This document shows positions 56,694 through 64,000 of a stretch of 64,000 bases of DNA, piece after piece. Numbering within the stretch: position 1 is the first letter of the stretch; each line of letters starts with the position of its first letter. The DNA comes from Candidatus Colwellia aromaticivorans (lineage in GTDB: Bacteria > Pseudomonadota > Gammaproteobacteria > Enterobacterales > Alteromonadaceae). The notes below the pieces were generated by a model. The model ran no database searches. It was given only the letters and a program-made list of their open reading frames with translations, and was not told the origin of the DNA. The position numbers were made by a program, and so were the translations under genes. The DNA is taken from positions 1 through 64,000 of the forward strand of contig NZ_QOLD01000019.1 of NCBI RefSeq assembly GCF_003333305.1. Reading direction: 5' to 3'.

Positions 56694-56908
56694 AGGTATT
56701 CCTTTTAGCGATTACTTTAATCAAGTACGATGAGCTAGAAATTAGAGCATTTCGATTAAATACTCATTGCCCTAATAAATAGCTGAGGGTAGAAAAATAA
56801 AAAACAAGCTTTTAGGAAGTTTTTTTTACCTCAGGTATAAAAGTAGCTTAAAACAAGAGAAAAGACTATTGATAAAAATCAATAAATAGCTAAGAAACAA
56901 TAAAACGA

Positions 56909-57388
56909 CTAAAAAATTAGCTGCATAATGACTAAAGCAAAGATTCCAGCCAGTACATCATCAAACATAATACCAAAGCCGCCTGTCATATTTTTATCAA
57001 TAAAAGAGATTGGCCAAGGCTTAAAAATATCAAAAATTCTAAAAAGTATAAAACCCACGAGAATCGATTGCCAAGTTACGGGTACCATAAACATGGTAAT
57101 AAAAAAACCAATAAATTCATCCCACACAATAGCAGGATGATCGTGGACACCCACATCATCGGCAGCTTTACCGCAAATATAAATACCCGCTAAGCCCATA
57201 ACGATCACAGCAATAGCATAAGGCAATGGCGTTGGCAGTAACAATGTTAATAATAAAAAGACAGGTATCGCAGCTAACGTACCAAAGGTTCCTGGTGCTT
57301 TAGGCGCTAATCCGCTGCCAAACCCTAATGCTAAAAACTGTATAGGTTGTGTTAGATCAAAATCAGGTTTAGTTTCGATATGTTTCAT
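56909..57388 (-). CDS. pgpA: Phosphatidylglycerophosphatase A
   Basis: Dephosphorylates phosphatidylglycerol phosphate in membrane lipid synthesis. 159 residues with family motifs FGSGLAPKAPGTFGTLAAIP, the DDVGVHDHPAIVWDEFIGFFITM segment and DVLAGIFALVIM, plus membrane helices. It follows thiL by 24 bp, the conserved gammaproteobacterial order. Confidence 0.93.
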   Translation of the reverse strand: MKHIETKPDFDLTQPIQFLALGFGSGLAPKAPGTFGTLAAIPVFLLLTLLLPTPLPYAIAVIVMGLAGIYICGKAADDVGVHDHPAIVWDEFIGFFITMFMVPVTWQSILVGFILFRIFDIFKPWPISFIDKNMTGGFGIMFDDVLAGIFALVIMQLIF

Positions 57389-57412
57389 AGGTTATTGCGC
57401 AAAAGGCTTAGG

Positions 57413-58381
57413 TTATGATTTTGTAGAAAAATGTTCAAAACCTATATTCTTAATAGGTACAGGTTTATTATTTAACGTTGTTGAAATAGTTTTTGATGAA
57501 TTTATTTGACCTATACAGGTAACTGGTATTCCCACATGAGATACGGCAGTCTCCATACCGACTTTTTTATCTTCAGAGACTGTGAATAATAACTCATAAT
57601 CATCACCACCACTAAGAGCAAGATTTATGGCATCATCAAATAATAATGTATCAAGCATAATGTCTGATAATGGAATAGCATTAAGGACAATATTAGCACC
57701 AACATTAGAGGCTTTGCAGATATGTCCCAAATCAGCAAGTACTCCATCTGAAAGATCAATCGCGGAAGAAGCATATTCGCGTAAAGTTTGCCCCACTAAG
57801 ACACGAGGTCTAGGGTAATCTAATTTAGCTTGTATTTTATCAACAGAGTCACTACTAACAGAAACTTGTCCGTTATAATGCTGTAAAGCTAAAGCCGCAT
57901 CACCCAGTTCACCCGTAACATAAAGCCAATCACCAGTTTTAGCACCTGAGCGTGATAGATACTTACCTTCAGGCGTTAAGCCTTGCGCTGTGATGGTAAT
58001 ACTTAATGGGCCTTGCGTGGTGTCACCACCAATAAGCTGTACATTATAAAATTCACATAATTCAAACACACCTAGGCAGAACTCAGCAAGCCAATCATGA
58101 TTAACTTCAGGCAACGTTATGGCAAGAGACAACCAACTTGGTTTAGCTCCCATGGCAGCTATATCAGACAAGTTAACTGCTACTGATTTATGTCCAATAG
58201 CCCTAGGAGAAGTTTCTAAAGGAAAGTGAACCCCGGCAACTAAAGTATCTGTAGTAACCACAATGTCTTGGTTTTGTGTACTAGCAACAACAGCACAGTC
58301 ATCACCAATACCGAGTAAAACATCTTTTCTTTTGACAGCTTGCTCGGTAAAAAAATGCTTTATCAGCTCAAATTCTTTCAT
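57413..58381 (-). CDS. thiL: Thiamine-monophosphate kinase
   Basis: Phosphorylates thiamine monophosphate to the diphosphate coenzyme. Starting at the ATG 58379-58381 (MKEFELIKHFF, matching the family start) it has 322 residues with GIGDDCAVV, TTDTLVAGVHF, KSVAVNLSDIAAMGA, LIGGDTTQGPLS, and AIDLSDGVLADLGHI and SGGDDYELLF. A longer frame reaches to 58492 but lies in a repeat element. The MITE-like copy D ends 1 bp upstream of the ATG, so the native ribosome site is replaced by element sequence and only a weak GAG is visible. Confidence 0.92.
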   Translation of the reverse strand: MKEFELIKHFFTEQAVKRKDVLLGIGDDCAVVASTQNQDIVVTTDTLVAGVHFPLETSPRAIGHKSVAVNLSDIAAMGAKPSWLSLAITLPEVNHDWLAEFCLGVFELCEFYNVQLIGGDTTQGPLSITITAQGLTPEGKYLSRSGAKTGDWLYVTGELGDAALALQHYNGQVSVSSDSVDKIQAKLDYPRPRVLVGQTLREYASSAIDLSDGVLADLGHICKASNVGANIVLNAIPLSDIMLDTLLFDDAINLALSGGDDYELLFTVSEDKKVGMETAVSHVGIPVTCIGQINSSKTISTTLNNKPVPIKNIGFEHFSTKS

Positions 58382-58382
58382 A

Positions 58383-58644
58383 TACTCATGATACTTTAAA
58401 ATGTCTGTTTCAGGACGCCTGAGCAATTCATGATCAAGGCGCTTATTTTTATTAATGGTTGTTCCCTTAAAAAAAGGAGCAACGACGAGCATGATTTGCT
58501 CAGGCGTCCCCGAAGGGCGAGTTTTAAAGGCTTATATGCAGCGTTATTGATTTTGACAAGGGAATAACCATTCTCTTCAATCAATGCCTTGCCTCTAAGC
58601 CTTTAAATTCTCGCTGAAACGAGTATTTCGAGGTAACATGAGTA
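58383..58644 (+). repeat. MITE-like element, copy D (262 bp)
   Basis: Ends TACTCATGATACTTTAAAAT (left) and TACTCATGTTACCTCGAAAT (right, read inward). Interior order follows copy A (GTTTCAGGACGCCTGAGC, then TCAATCAATGCCTTGCC). It sits between nusB and thiL, in an operon that is normally continuous, and abuts the thiL start codon. Confidence 0.85.
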
Positions 58645-58665
58645 TATACTACAAATATGTTGCGA

Positions 58666-59082
58666 TTAATCTTGAGGGCGAATTAATTTGACGGCTTTAT
58701 CTAACACACCATTAACAAACTTATGGCTATCATCAGCTGCGAATGATTTGGCTAATTCAATAGCTTCATTAATAACCACTCGATAAGGCACATCTTGACA
58801 GTCGCTCAATTCATAAACAGCTACGCGTAAAATGGCTTTTTCAACATGATCAATATCATCAAGGGGACGATCAACATGTGGAGAAATAGCAAGATCTAAC
58901 TCTTTAACATTACTTGTAACACCACGAAGCAATTGCTGGAAGTACTCTATATCAAATCGACGTTTACTATTATCCGTTATAAAGTTAACTTCAATATCGG
59001 TAACTGAATTTTGACTCATTTGCCATGAAAATACAGCTTGAAACGCAAGTTCGCGTGCTTTTCTTCTAGGTGATGGTTTCAC
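58666..59082 (-). CDS. nusB: Transcription antitermination protein NusB
   Basis: 138 residues, all-helical: MKPSPRRKARELAFQAVFSWQMS, the basic N-terminal RNA-binding helix, and ILRVAVYELSDCQDVPYRVVINEAIELAKSFAADDSHKFVNGVLDKAVK near the end. It acts with NusE in rRNA antitermination. It follows ribH by 10 bp. Confidence 0.94.
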   Translation of the reverse strand: MKPSPRRKARELAFQAVFSWQMSQNSVTDIEVNFITDNSKRRFDIEYFQQLLRGVTSNVKELDLAISPHVDRPLDDIDHVEKAILRVAVYELSDCQDVPYRVVINEAIELAKSFAADDSHKFVNGVLDKAVKLIRPQD

Positions 59083-59092
59083 AATAAATATC

Positions 59093-59557
59093 CTACAGTT
59101 GAGCTAAAACGTTAACCATTTCTAATGCGCCAAGAGCTGCTTCAGCGCCTTTGTTACCCGCTTTAGTTCCCGCACGTTCAATAGCTTGTTCTATCGAGTC
59201 AGTGGTAATAACACCAAAAGAAACCGGAATTTCTGATTCCAAACAAACCTGTGCTAAACCTTTATTACACTCACCTGCAACGAAATCAAAATGAGGAGTA
59301 CCGCCTCTAATTACAGCGCCAATAGCAATAATCGCGTCATACTCACCTTTAGCCGCAACTTTTTTTGCTGCTAATGGCAGCTCATAAGCGCCTGGAACAC
59401 GAACAATAGTTATATCATCATCAGCAACACTACCATGGCGCTTAAGTGCATCAACGGCACCATCTAATAAACTATCAACAATAAAGTGATTAAAACGTGA
59501 CACAACAATGGCAAATTTTTTGCCTTTTGCCTCAAATGAACCTTCAATGATATTCAT
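59093..59557 (-). CDS. ribH: 6,7-dimethyl-8-ribityllumazine synthase
   Basis: Penultimate enzyme of riboflavin synthesis. 154 residues with [63 protein letters not shown] with the catalytic His, and [24 protein letters not shown]. It heads the ribH-nusB-(element)-thiL-pgpA operon. No FMN riboswitch is visible upstream. Confidence 0.95.
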   Translation of the reverse strand: MNIIEGSFEAKGKKFAIVVSRFNHFIVDSLLDGAVDALKRHGSVADDDITIVRVPGAYELPLAAKKVAAKGEYDAIIAIGAVIRGGTPHFDFVAGECNKGLAQVCLESEIPVSFGVITTDSIEQAIERAGTKAGNKGAEAALGALEMVNVLAQL

Positions 59558-59676
59558 CTAAATATTTCCAAAAATAGTGATGTCAAAAATTAACTTTGAC
59601 AGGAGTAAAAAATTTTCGCAATTCTATCAAATTGCGCTTAACTTCGGTACATGTTTATCAACTTTGCTTAAATATA

Positions 59677-60468
59677 TTAATCAATGTCATCAAATTCTTC
59701 TAATAAGGCATCAATTTCAGCCTCTTCATCTTCATCAATAATGATAGGAGGATTACCATCATATAATCGATAGTTCATATTCTGAAAATAAGCATTTTTA
59801 ATAAATTCATAAGGATCTGTAGATTCAACGACTAACTGTTCTTGATCACGAATTGCCGCTCGCTTCTCTAACCCAAGTATCCCTAAACGTACCAAATTGG
59901 GCCAAAAATCAATAACAACTAAGGGCCAATATAAACCATCAACATAATCTCCTACCTCTTCTCTGACAGAGCTAGGCCCAAGTGCAGGTATAACAAGGTA
60001 AGGTCCATCACCAACACCATAACTACCTAATACTTCGCCAAACTCCTCTTGATCACCGGACCAGTCAAAGTCACTAGCAGGATCATAAAAACCCAATAAG
60101 CCTATGGTTGAATTTAAGACAAACCGACCGGTACTTTTTGCTGCATCAGTAAACTTTAACTGCAAAAGGTTATTAATAGCACTCGACGGTTCATTTAAAT
60201 TAAGCGCCATATTATATAAGCCAGTGCGTAAAAATGGTGGGGTATAAGTGGTGTAGAGTTCAGATGCGGGTTTAGCAATATATTTGTCCACATAATCCCA
60301 AGTGAAAGTCCAAAAAGGTCTATTAATAATTTCTAGCGGATCTCTAGGATCATTAATACCTTCATCCGCAGGAGTTGTAGAACAAGCAGATAATAACATA
60401 ACAGACAATAATATAAGTGTGCGGAAACATTGAAATAAAGATAAGTTCACTGAGCCTAATTCCTTCAT
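59677..60468 (-). CDS. mlaA: MlaA-family outer-membrane lipoprotein
   Basis: Phospholipid-retrieving lipoprotein of the outer leaflet (VacJ family). 263 residues; the lipobox LLSAC is followed by STTPADEGINDPRDPLEIINRPFWTF and the signatures LLQLKFTDAAKSTGRFVLNSTIGLLGFYDPAS and GVGDGPYLVIPALGPSSVREEVGDYVDG. A GTG at 60450 with AAGGA/AGG upstream is a plausible alternative start, giving a tidier signal peptide. The tail is acidic (DEDEEAEIDALLEEFDDID). No other Mla genes are adjacent. Confidence 0.9.
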   Translation of the reverse strand: MKELGSVNLSLFQCFRTLILLSVMLLSACSTTPADEGINDPRDPLEIINRPFWTFTWDYVDKYIAKPASELYTTYTPPFLRTGLYNMALNLNEPSSAINNLLQLKFTDAAKSTGRFVLNSTIGLLGFYDPASDFDWSGDQEEFGEVLGSYGVGDGPYLVIPALGPSSVREEVGDYVDGLYWPLVVIDFWPNLVRLGILGLEKRAAIRDQEQLVVESTDPYEFIKNAYFQNMNYRLYDGNPPIIIDEDEEAEIDALLEEFDDID

Positions 60469-60552
60469 ATGGCTATATTTAAAAAATAATAAAGTGCAGA
60501 AAAGCTAATTAGCTTAACATAAAGTAAACTTGATAAGTCGTCAATGGAAAAA

Positions 60553-61020
60553 CTAAGAGGAGGTTTTCTTTTGATAAACAGATATTAGCATTTCAACCTC
60601 AGCATAAGGTAACTCGCATTCAGTAACAATTTCATCAATATTGGCACCTTTTTTGGCCAATTTTATTGCACGAGTATAAAATTTGTTATCTCCTTGATCT
60701 GTTTGTAACTGAGAAATAACGTCATGTTGGTTATCAATTTGCGTTTGCAATATTTTGATACGGTGCTCAAGTTGTTTAGATACTTGTGTATTCTCTATCA
60801 TTATTTGTTCATATTGTTGCTGTAACTTATCTATATCAAAATGTAATTTCTCATTTGTTCGTTGTATATTATTAAGGATTAACTCCTGCGCTTGGTATTG
60901 AGATGTAAGCAGAGTTAATTGAGCTTTATGTCTTACAGATAAAATAAAAATCACAACAAGAGATAAAACACTTGCAACAAGTGCCACAACGGCAATAATA
61001 GGTACAGCTAACAAGGACAT
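60553..61020 (-). CDS. DUF2802 family membrane-anchored protein
   Basis: 155 residues: an N-terminal membrane helix (about 5-29), a long coiled coil (30-105) and a conserved C-terminal KLAKKGANIDEIVTECELPYAEVEMLISVYQ resembling a helix-turn-helix. It is usually the last gene after cheW in marine gammaproteobacterial chemotaxis operons. Here an element separates it from cheW. Confidence 0.82.
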   Translation of the reverse strand: MSLLAVPIIAVVALVASVLSLVVIFILSVRHKAQLTLLTSQYQAQELILNNIQRTNEKLHFDIDKLQQQYEQIMIENTQVSKQLEHRIKILQTQIDNQHDVISQLQTDQGDNKFYTRAIKLAKKGANIDEIVTECELPYAEVEMLISVYQKKTSS

Positions 61021-61097
61021 AAGCTTAATAATTCAATAAATAACGAAAATTAAAATGAGATAGTACTGCTCAAAACACAAGTCTTCTTAAGGTTATA

Positions 61098-61409
61098 TAC
61101 CCAAGCCACCTCAAAATGTGAGTTTCAGGACGTCTGAGTAAATCATGATCAAGCCACATTTTTTTATTAATGGTTGTTCAGGAGAATATATCTCCTGCAT
61201 TCTCTAATAAGCTACATCCATGTAGCGCCCTTAAAAATAAATGTAACGACGAGCATGTTTTGCTCAGGCGTCCCTAAAAGGCTGGTTTAGAAGCGTTTTA
61301 TACTGCGTTATTGATTTCGATAAGGGAAGAACCATTATCGTCAATCAATGCCTTGCCTAAAGACGTTTCTAAATCCAGCTGAATCCTGCATCTTGAGGTG
61401 GCTTGGGTA
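61098..61409 (+). repeat. MITE-like element, copy E (312 bp)
   Basis: Ends TACCCAAGCCACCTCAAAAT and TACCCAAGCCACCTCAAGAT (right, read inward), one difference in 20; a third end subtype. The interior follows copy A including the GCTACATCCATGTAGC module. It ends 8 bp from the cheW stop codon. Confidence 0.88.
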
Positions 61410-61417
61410 TAGGTGTT

Positions 61418-61912
61418 TTAAAATTGTTTTAATTCATCCCACTCATCATCTGAGAGTAATTTATCTAAATCAACCAAGATGAGTAATTCACCATCACGGT
61501 TAGAGACACCTTGTATAAATTGCCCACTATCTTCATTACCAACGTTAGGTGCATCATCTATTTCAGATGTTTTTAGATATACTACCTCTGCGACACTATC
61601 AACTAATATACCAATGACTTGTTTTTCTGATTCGATAACGACTACACGGGTATTATCAGTTACATCACAAGGCTCTAAACCAAAACGAGAGCGAGTATCA
61701 ATAACGGTAACAACATTACCACGTAAGTTTATAATACCAAGCACATAAAGGGGGGCTCCAGGTACAGGTGCAATTTCACTATAGCGTAAAACTTCCTGTA
61801 CTTGCATAACATTGATGCCGTAAGTTTCATTTTCAAGCTTAAATGTTACCCATTGAAGTACTTCGTCATTTTCACCCGTTTGTTTATTAGAACTGCGTCT
61901 TTCATCAGACAT
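61418..61912 (-). CDS. cheW: Chemotaxis coupling protein CheW
   Basis: Scaffold between methyl-accepting receptors and CheA. 164 residues: WVTFKLENETYGINVMQVQEVLRYSEIAPVPGAPLYVLGIINLRGNVVTVIDTRSRFG with the classical CheW core, then VIGILVDSVAEVVYLK and the acidic end. It is bracketed by MITE-like copies E and F in the same orientation, which separate it from the DUF2802 and CheW-like genes on either side. Confidence 0.95.
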   Translation of the reverse strand: MSDERRSSNKQTGENDEVLQWVTFKLENETYGINVMQVQEVLRYSEIAPVPGAPLYVLGIINLRGNVVTVIDTRSRFGLEPCDVTDNTRVVVIESEKQVIGILVDSVAEVVYLKTSEIDDAPNVGNEDSGQFIQGVSNRDGELLILVDLDKLLSDDEWDELKQF

Positions 61913-61946
61913 ACTACTTGCCTCTCAAAATTATTTTTAAAACCCA

Positions 61947-62257
61947 TACTCGCTCCACTTGAAGGTGCTCGTTTCAGGAACTCTGAGCGATTCATAATCA
62001 AGGCACTTTTTTTTATTAAGGGTTATTCCCTTAAAAAGAAATGTAACGCAGAGTATGATTTGCTCAGCCTTCCCCAAAGGGCTGGTTTAGAAACGCTTTA
62101 TGCTGCGTTATTGATTTCGAGAATGGCGCTACATGGATGTAGCTTATTAGATAATGCAGGAGCACATTATCCTGAACAACCATTCTCTTCAATCAATGCC
62201 TTGCCTAAAGGCGTTTCTAATTCCAGCTGAATCATACATCTTCAAGTGGAACGGGTA
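61947..62257 (+). repeat. MITE-like element, copy F (311 bp, internal module inverted)
   Basis: Ends TACTCGCTCCACTTGAAG and TACCCGTTCCACTTGAAG (right, read inward). The GCTACATGGATGTAGC/GAATGTGCTCC-type module is inverted and moved rightwards compared with copies A and E. It starts 35 bp upstream of the cheW start. Confidence 0.88.
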
Positions 62258-62290
62258 TATACTTAATCATTGATAGCATTATGAATTAAC

Positions 62291-63076
62291 TTAATTGATT
62301 CCGCTACCTTCATTAAGCAATTGAATTAATGAATCAACATCAAGTAAGGCACACATTTTATCTTTTACCAAACCGGCTAGCCAAGGCCTCTTGCTAGGTG
62401 AGTCTATCCACTTAACCTCTTCCTGGTTTAAAATTACCGTATCAATCAAATTTTCAGCTGATAAGCCCCAACCACTTTTATTTAACATGATAATATATTG
62501 ATAGTTTAGCGATTTTTTCAATTTTTCATCACATTTTTCTGGCATTACCCATAATGCAGTGTCAACAACATTAATTTTAACATCTCTATAGAGCATTACG
62601 CCTTTAAACCATTCAGGCTTCCCAATTAACGGAGTTGTTTTATCAACCTGATGAATTCCACCTAATTCAATCAAAGGAACCGCTAATATTAAGCCTCCAA
62701 CATCAAAATAAAGTGCCTGAAAGTCACCTTGGCGATATAACTTTTGAGATTTAACACTAACATCACCCTGACTTTTTTGAGTCACTAAACTTGTTTCAGC
62801 TGGATGTATTATTGTGTCTATTTCAGCAACGTTTTTATTACCTAATTGCTCATTAACACTTTTGTGTGTAGTGAATTCAGTTTCTTTAACATCAAGATTT
62901 GCATTAACATTTTTTAGTAAAGCTTCTAAACGTTTATTTTCAACCGCACTATCAGCCACAGTCACACTAGTTTCTGTACTTTTTTGTACCTTGTTTTGTA
63001 CAAGTGGTTCATCCGTCATTAATTCAGACAGATAATTTTTCATTACTTTTTTACTTGCTGCTAATGGTTTTGCCAT
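62291..63076 (-). CDS. CheW-domain protein with long N-terminal extension
   Basis: 261 residues from the ATG at 63074-63076 (MAKPLAASKKVMKNYLSELMTDEPL); a TTG at 63094 would add six residues and overlap ParA but is less likely. Residues 1-125 are low-complexity and variable. The CheW-like domain follows (FQALYFDVGGLILAVPLIELGGIHQV, GWGLSAENLIDTVILN, DKMCALLDVDSLIQLL). Such proteins lie between ParA and CheW in polar chemotaxis clusters and may link the array to ParA. Confidence 0.86.
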   Translation of the reverse strand: MAKPLAASKKVMKNYLSELMTDEPLVQNKVQKSTETSVTVADSAVENKRLEALLKNVNANLDVKETEFTTHKSVNEQLGNKNVAEIDTIIHPAETSLVTQKSQGDVSVKSQKLYRQGDFQALYFDVGGLILAVPLIELGGIHQVDKTTPLIGKPEWFKGVMLYRDVKINVVDTALWVMPEKCDEKLKKSLNYQYIIMLNKSGWGLSAENLIDTVILNQEEVKWIDSPSKRPWLAGLVKDKMCALLDVDSLIQLLNEGSGIN

Positions 63077-63090
63077 ATATTTTCTACTTC

Positions 63091-63855
63091 TCAAGCTGAT
63101 TTCACTAAATAATCTAATAAGCTTTTATAAGCAAAAACCCCACGAGATTTTGCAGAAAAATGTGAAGGAACTTTTTGTGCAACACTGGCATTTCTAAAGT
63201 TAGTATCAATAGGAATAACTCCAGGCCAAACTTTTTCTTTATAAGTATCCTGTAATTGTTGATAAGCTAAAATAGAGGCTTTAGTTCGTTTATCAAACAT
63301 TGTGGGAACTATAGTATACAGGAAGGGTTTTTCTTGCTCGCCTTGCATTAAATTCATGGTTTTAATCATTCGATCTAACCCTTTCAATGCTAAAAACTCA
63401 GTTTGCACTGGCACAATAATTCTACCTGCTGCGGCTAAGGCATTCACCATAAGTACACCTAACACAGGCGGGCAATCCATCAAAACATAATCATAATGAT
63501 GTGAAATTTTCCTCATGGCTTTTTTTAACACTAAGCCCATACCACCTTTAGCCCCTAATGAGCGATCTAAGGTTGCTAGCCCCATCGTTGCTGGCAATAT
63601 ATCTATATGACTATATTGTGTAGGACATAAACTTTGTAAAATTTGTTCCGTTGAAGAGACTTGTGTAAATAAATCATACACACTTAATTCTAAATCTTCA
63701 GATTCGATACCAAAATAATAACTCAACGATGCGTGGGGATCTGTATCAACTAATAACACTCTTTTACCACATTCAGCTAACAACCCAGCTAAAGCAATAG
63801 TTGTTGTGGTTTTGCCAACACCACCTTTCTGATTTGCTACCGTCCAAACTTCCAA
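63091..63855 (-). CDS. ParA/Soj family ATPase of the chemotaxis cluster (ParC-like)
   Basis: 254 residues: deviant Walker A MEVWTVANQKGGVGKTTTTIALAG (about 9-17), VLLVDTDPHASLSYYFG and VLMDCPPVLGVLMVNALAAA. ParA-like ATPases next to cheW genes place chemotaxis arrays at the cell pole (ParC in Vibrio). It is not a plasmid partition gene by context: no ParB or parS is visible. Confidence 0.9.
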   Translation of the reverse strand: MEVWTVANQKGGVGKTTTTIALAGLLAECGKRVLLVDTDPHASLSYYFGIESEDLELSVYDLFTQVSSTEQILQSLCPTQYSHIDILPATMGLATLDRSLGAKGGMGLVLKKAMRKISHHYDYVLMDCPPVLGVLMVNALAAAGRIIVPVQTEFLALKGLDRMIKTMNLMQGEQEKPFLYTIVPTMFDKRTKASILAYQQLQDTYKEKVWPGVIPIDTNFRNASVAQKVPSHFSAKSRGVFAYKSLLDYLVKSA

Positions 63856-64000
63856 TAGTTATTCCTAATACTTATTGAATACCAATCTCACTAAATATGT
63901 GATCATTTCTACTGGTTAAAACAACCAACTACTTCGTTGTTTATTTAATAATGAGTCAACTAGTTATTAAAATAAACGCCTTGTATTTGGCCATTTTTCC
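63856..64000. other. Right edge, no gene recognised
   Basis: 145 bp upstream of the ParA gene. It contains TACCAATCTCACTAAATATG and an AACAACCAACTACTTCGTTGTT foldback (imperfect AACAAC...GTTGTT). It looks like another interspersed repeat, but with no second copy here it cannot be confirmed. The preceding chemotaxis gene should lie beyond the edge. Confidence 0.35.

Noticed and set aside
58382-58492. N-terminal extension of ThiL
   Set aside because: The 37 extra codons come from MITE-like copy D. The family start MKEFELIKHFF is at 58381.
63091-63855. ParA as a plasmid or chromosome partition gene
   Set aside because: It is embedded with two CheW genes and DUF2802; no ParB or parS site is visible, so a chemotaxis-array role fits better.

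Overview
The window looks like a chromosomal segment of a marine, probably cold-adapted gammaproteobacterium of the Alteromonadales (Colwellia-like). The reasons are the low GC content, many gammaproteobacterial core genes in familiar neighbourhoods (fldB/dsbC/recJ, yaaA/tal, yqcC/truC, ribH/nusB/thiL/pgpA, cheW/DUF2802/ParA), several DUF families typical of marine gammaproteobacteria (DUF3545, DUF3549, DUF3301, DUF3014, DUF2986, DUF3450), and a TtpC-type TonB2 system. This is read from the sequence alone; no database search was possible.

Layout. 1-490: left edge, possibly the 5' part of a group II intron-like retroelement lying just behind the phasin terminator. 491-7575: a polyhydroxyalkanoate (PHA) cluster with a lysine/alanine/proline-repeat phasin, PhaR regulator, class I PhaC synthase, intracellular PhaZ depolymerase, 3-hydroxybutyrate dehydrogenase and PhaB reductase, with shared TGC/GCA-rich candidate PhaR operators. 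7760-15221: recJ-dsbC, fldB, srmB, yaaA and transaldolase. 15222-19971: REP-like clusters, a TPR-sulfotransferase and a TonB-dependent receptor. 20374-31439: DUF3545, a hydrolase, a lipoprotein, truC-yqcC, DUF3549-DUF3301, a DUF805 protein, a DGC zinc-binding protein, cobQ, ycaO and yehS. 31710-34183: a lipoprotein, an IS4-family element sitting inside a terminator hairpin, and an orphan Cys-rich EGKCG-repeat precursor resembling HvfA/bufferin RiPP metallophores. 34467-39476: a six-gene TonB2-type operon (DUF3450, TtpC, ExbB, ExbD, TonB, TPR). 39477-40443: almost 1 kb without a gene. 40444-51724: priC, a ComFB protein, 4.5S RNA, DUF3014, LysR/mmsA, tapT, yggN, zapE, dbpA and small proteins. 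51797-56122: an RND efflux pump behind a 26-bp perfect palindrome. 56337-63855: hpf, pgpA-thiL-nusB-ribH, mlaA, DUF2802, two CheW proteins and a ParA ATPase, probably the distal end of a chemotaxis operon.

The window is studded with repeats of two kinds. Six copies (231-312 bp) plus one remnant form a MITE-like family whose terminal inverted repeats differ between copies but match within a copy. A second, REP-like family is built on CTTCGACAAGCTCAGG and includes a 15-unit 14-bp tandem array. These repeats touch genes: one supplies the C-terminal tail of transaldolase, one abuts the thiL start codon, and two bracket cheW.

The items most worth following are the orphan HvfA-like precursor, the co-varying MITE family, the candidate PhaR regulon and the efflux operator palindrome.
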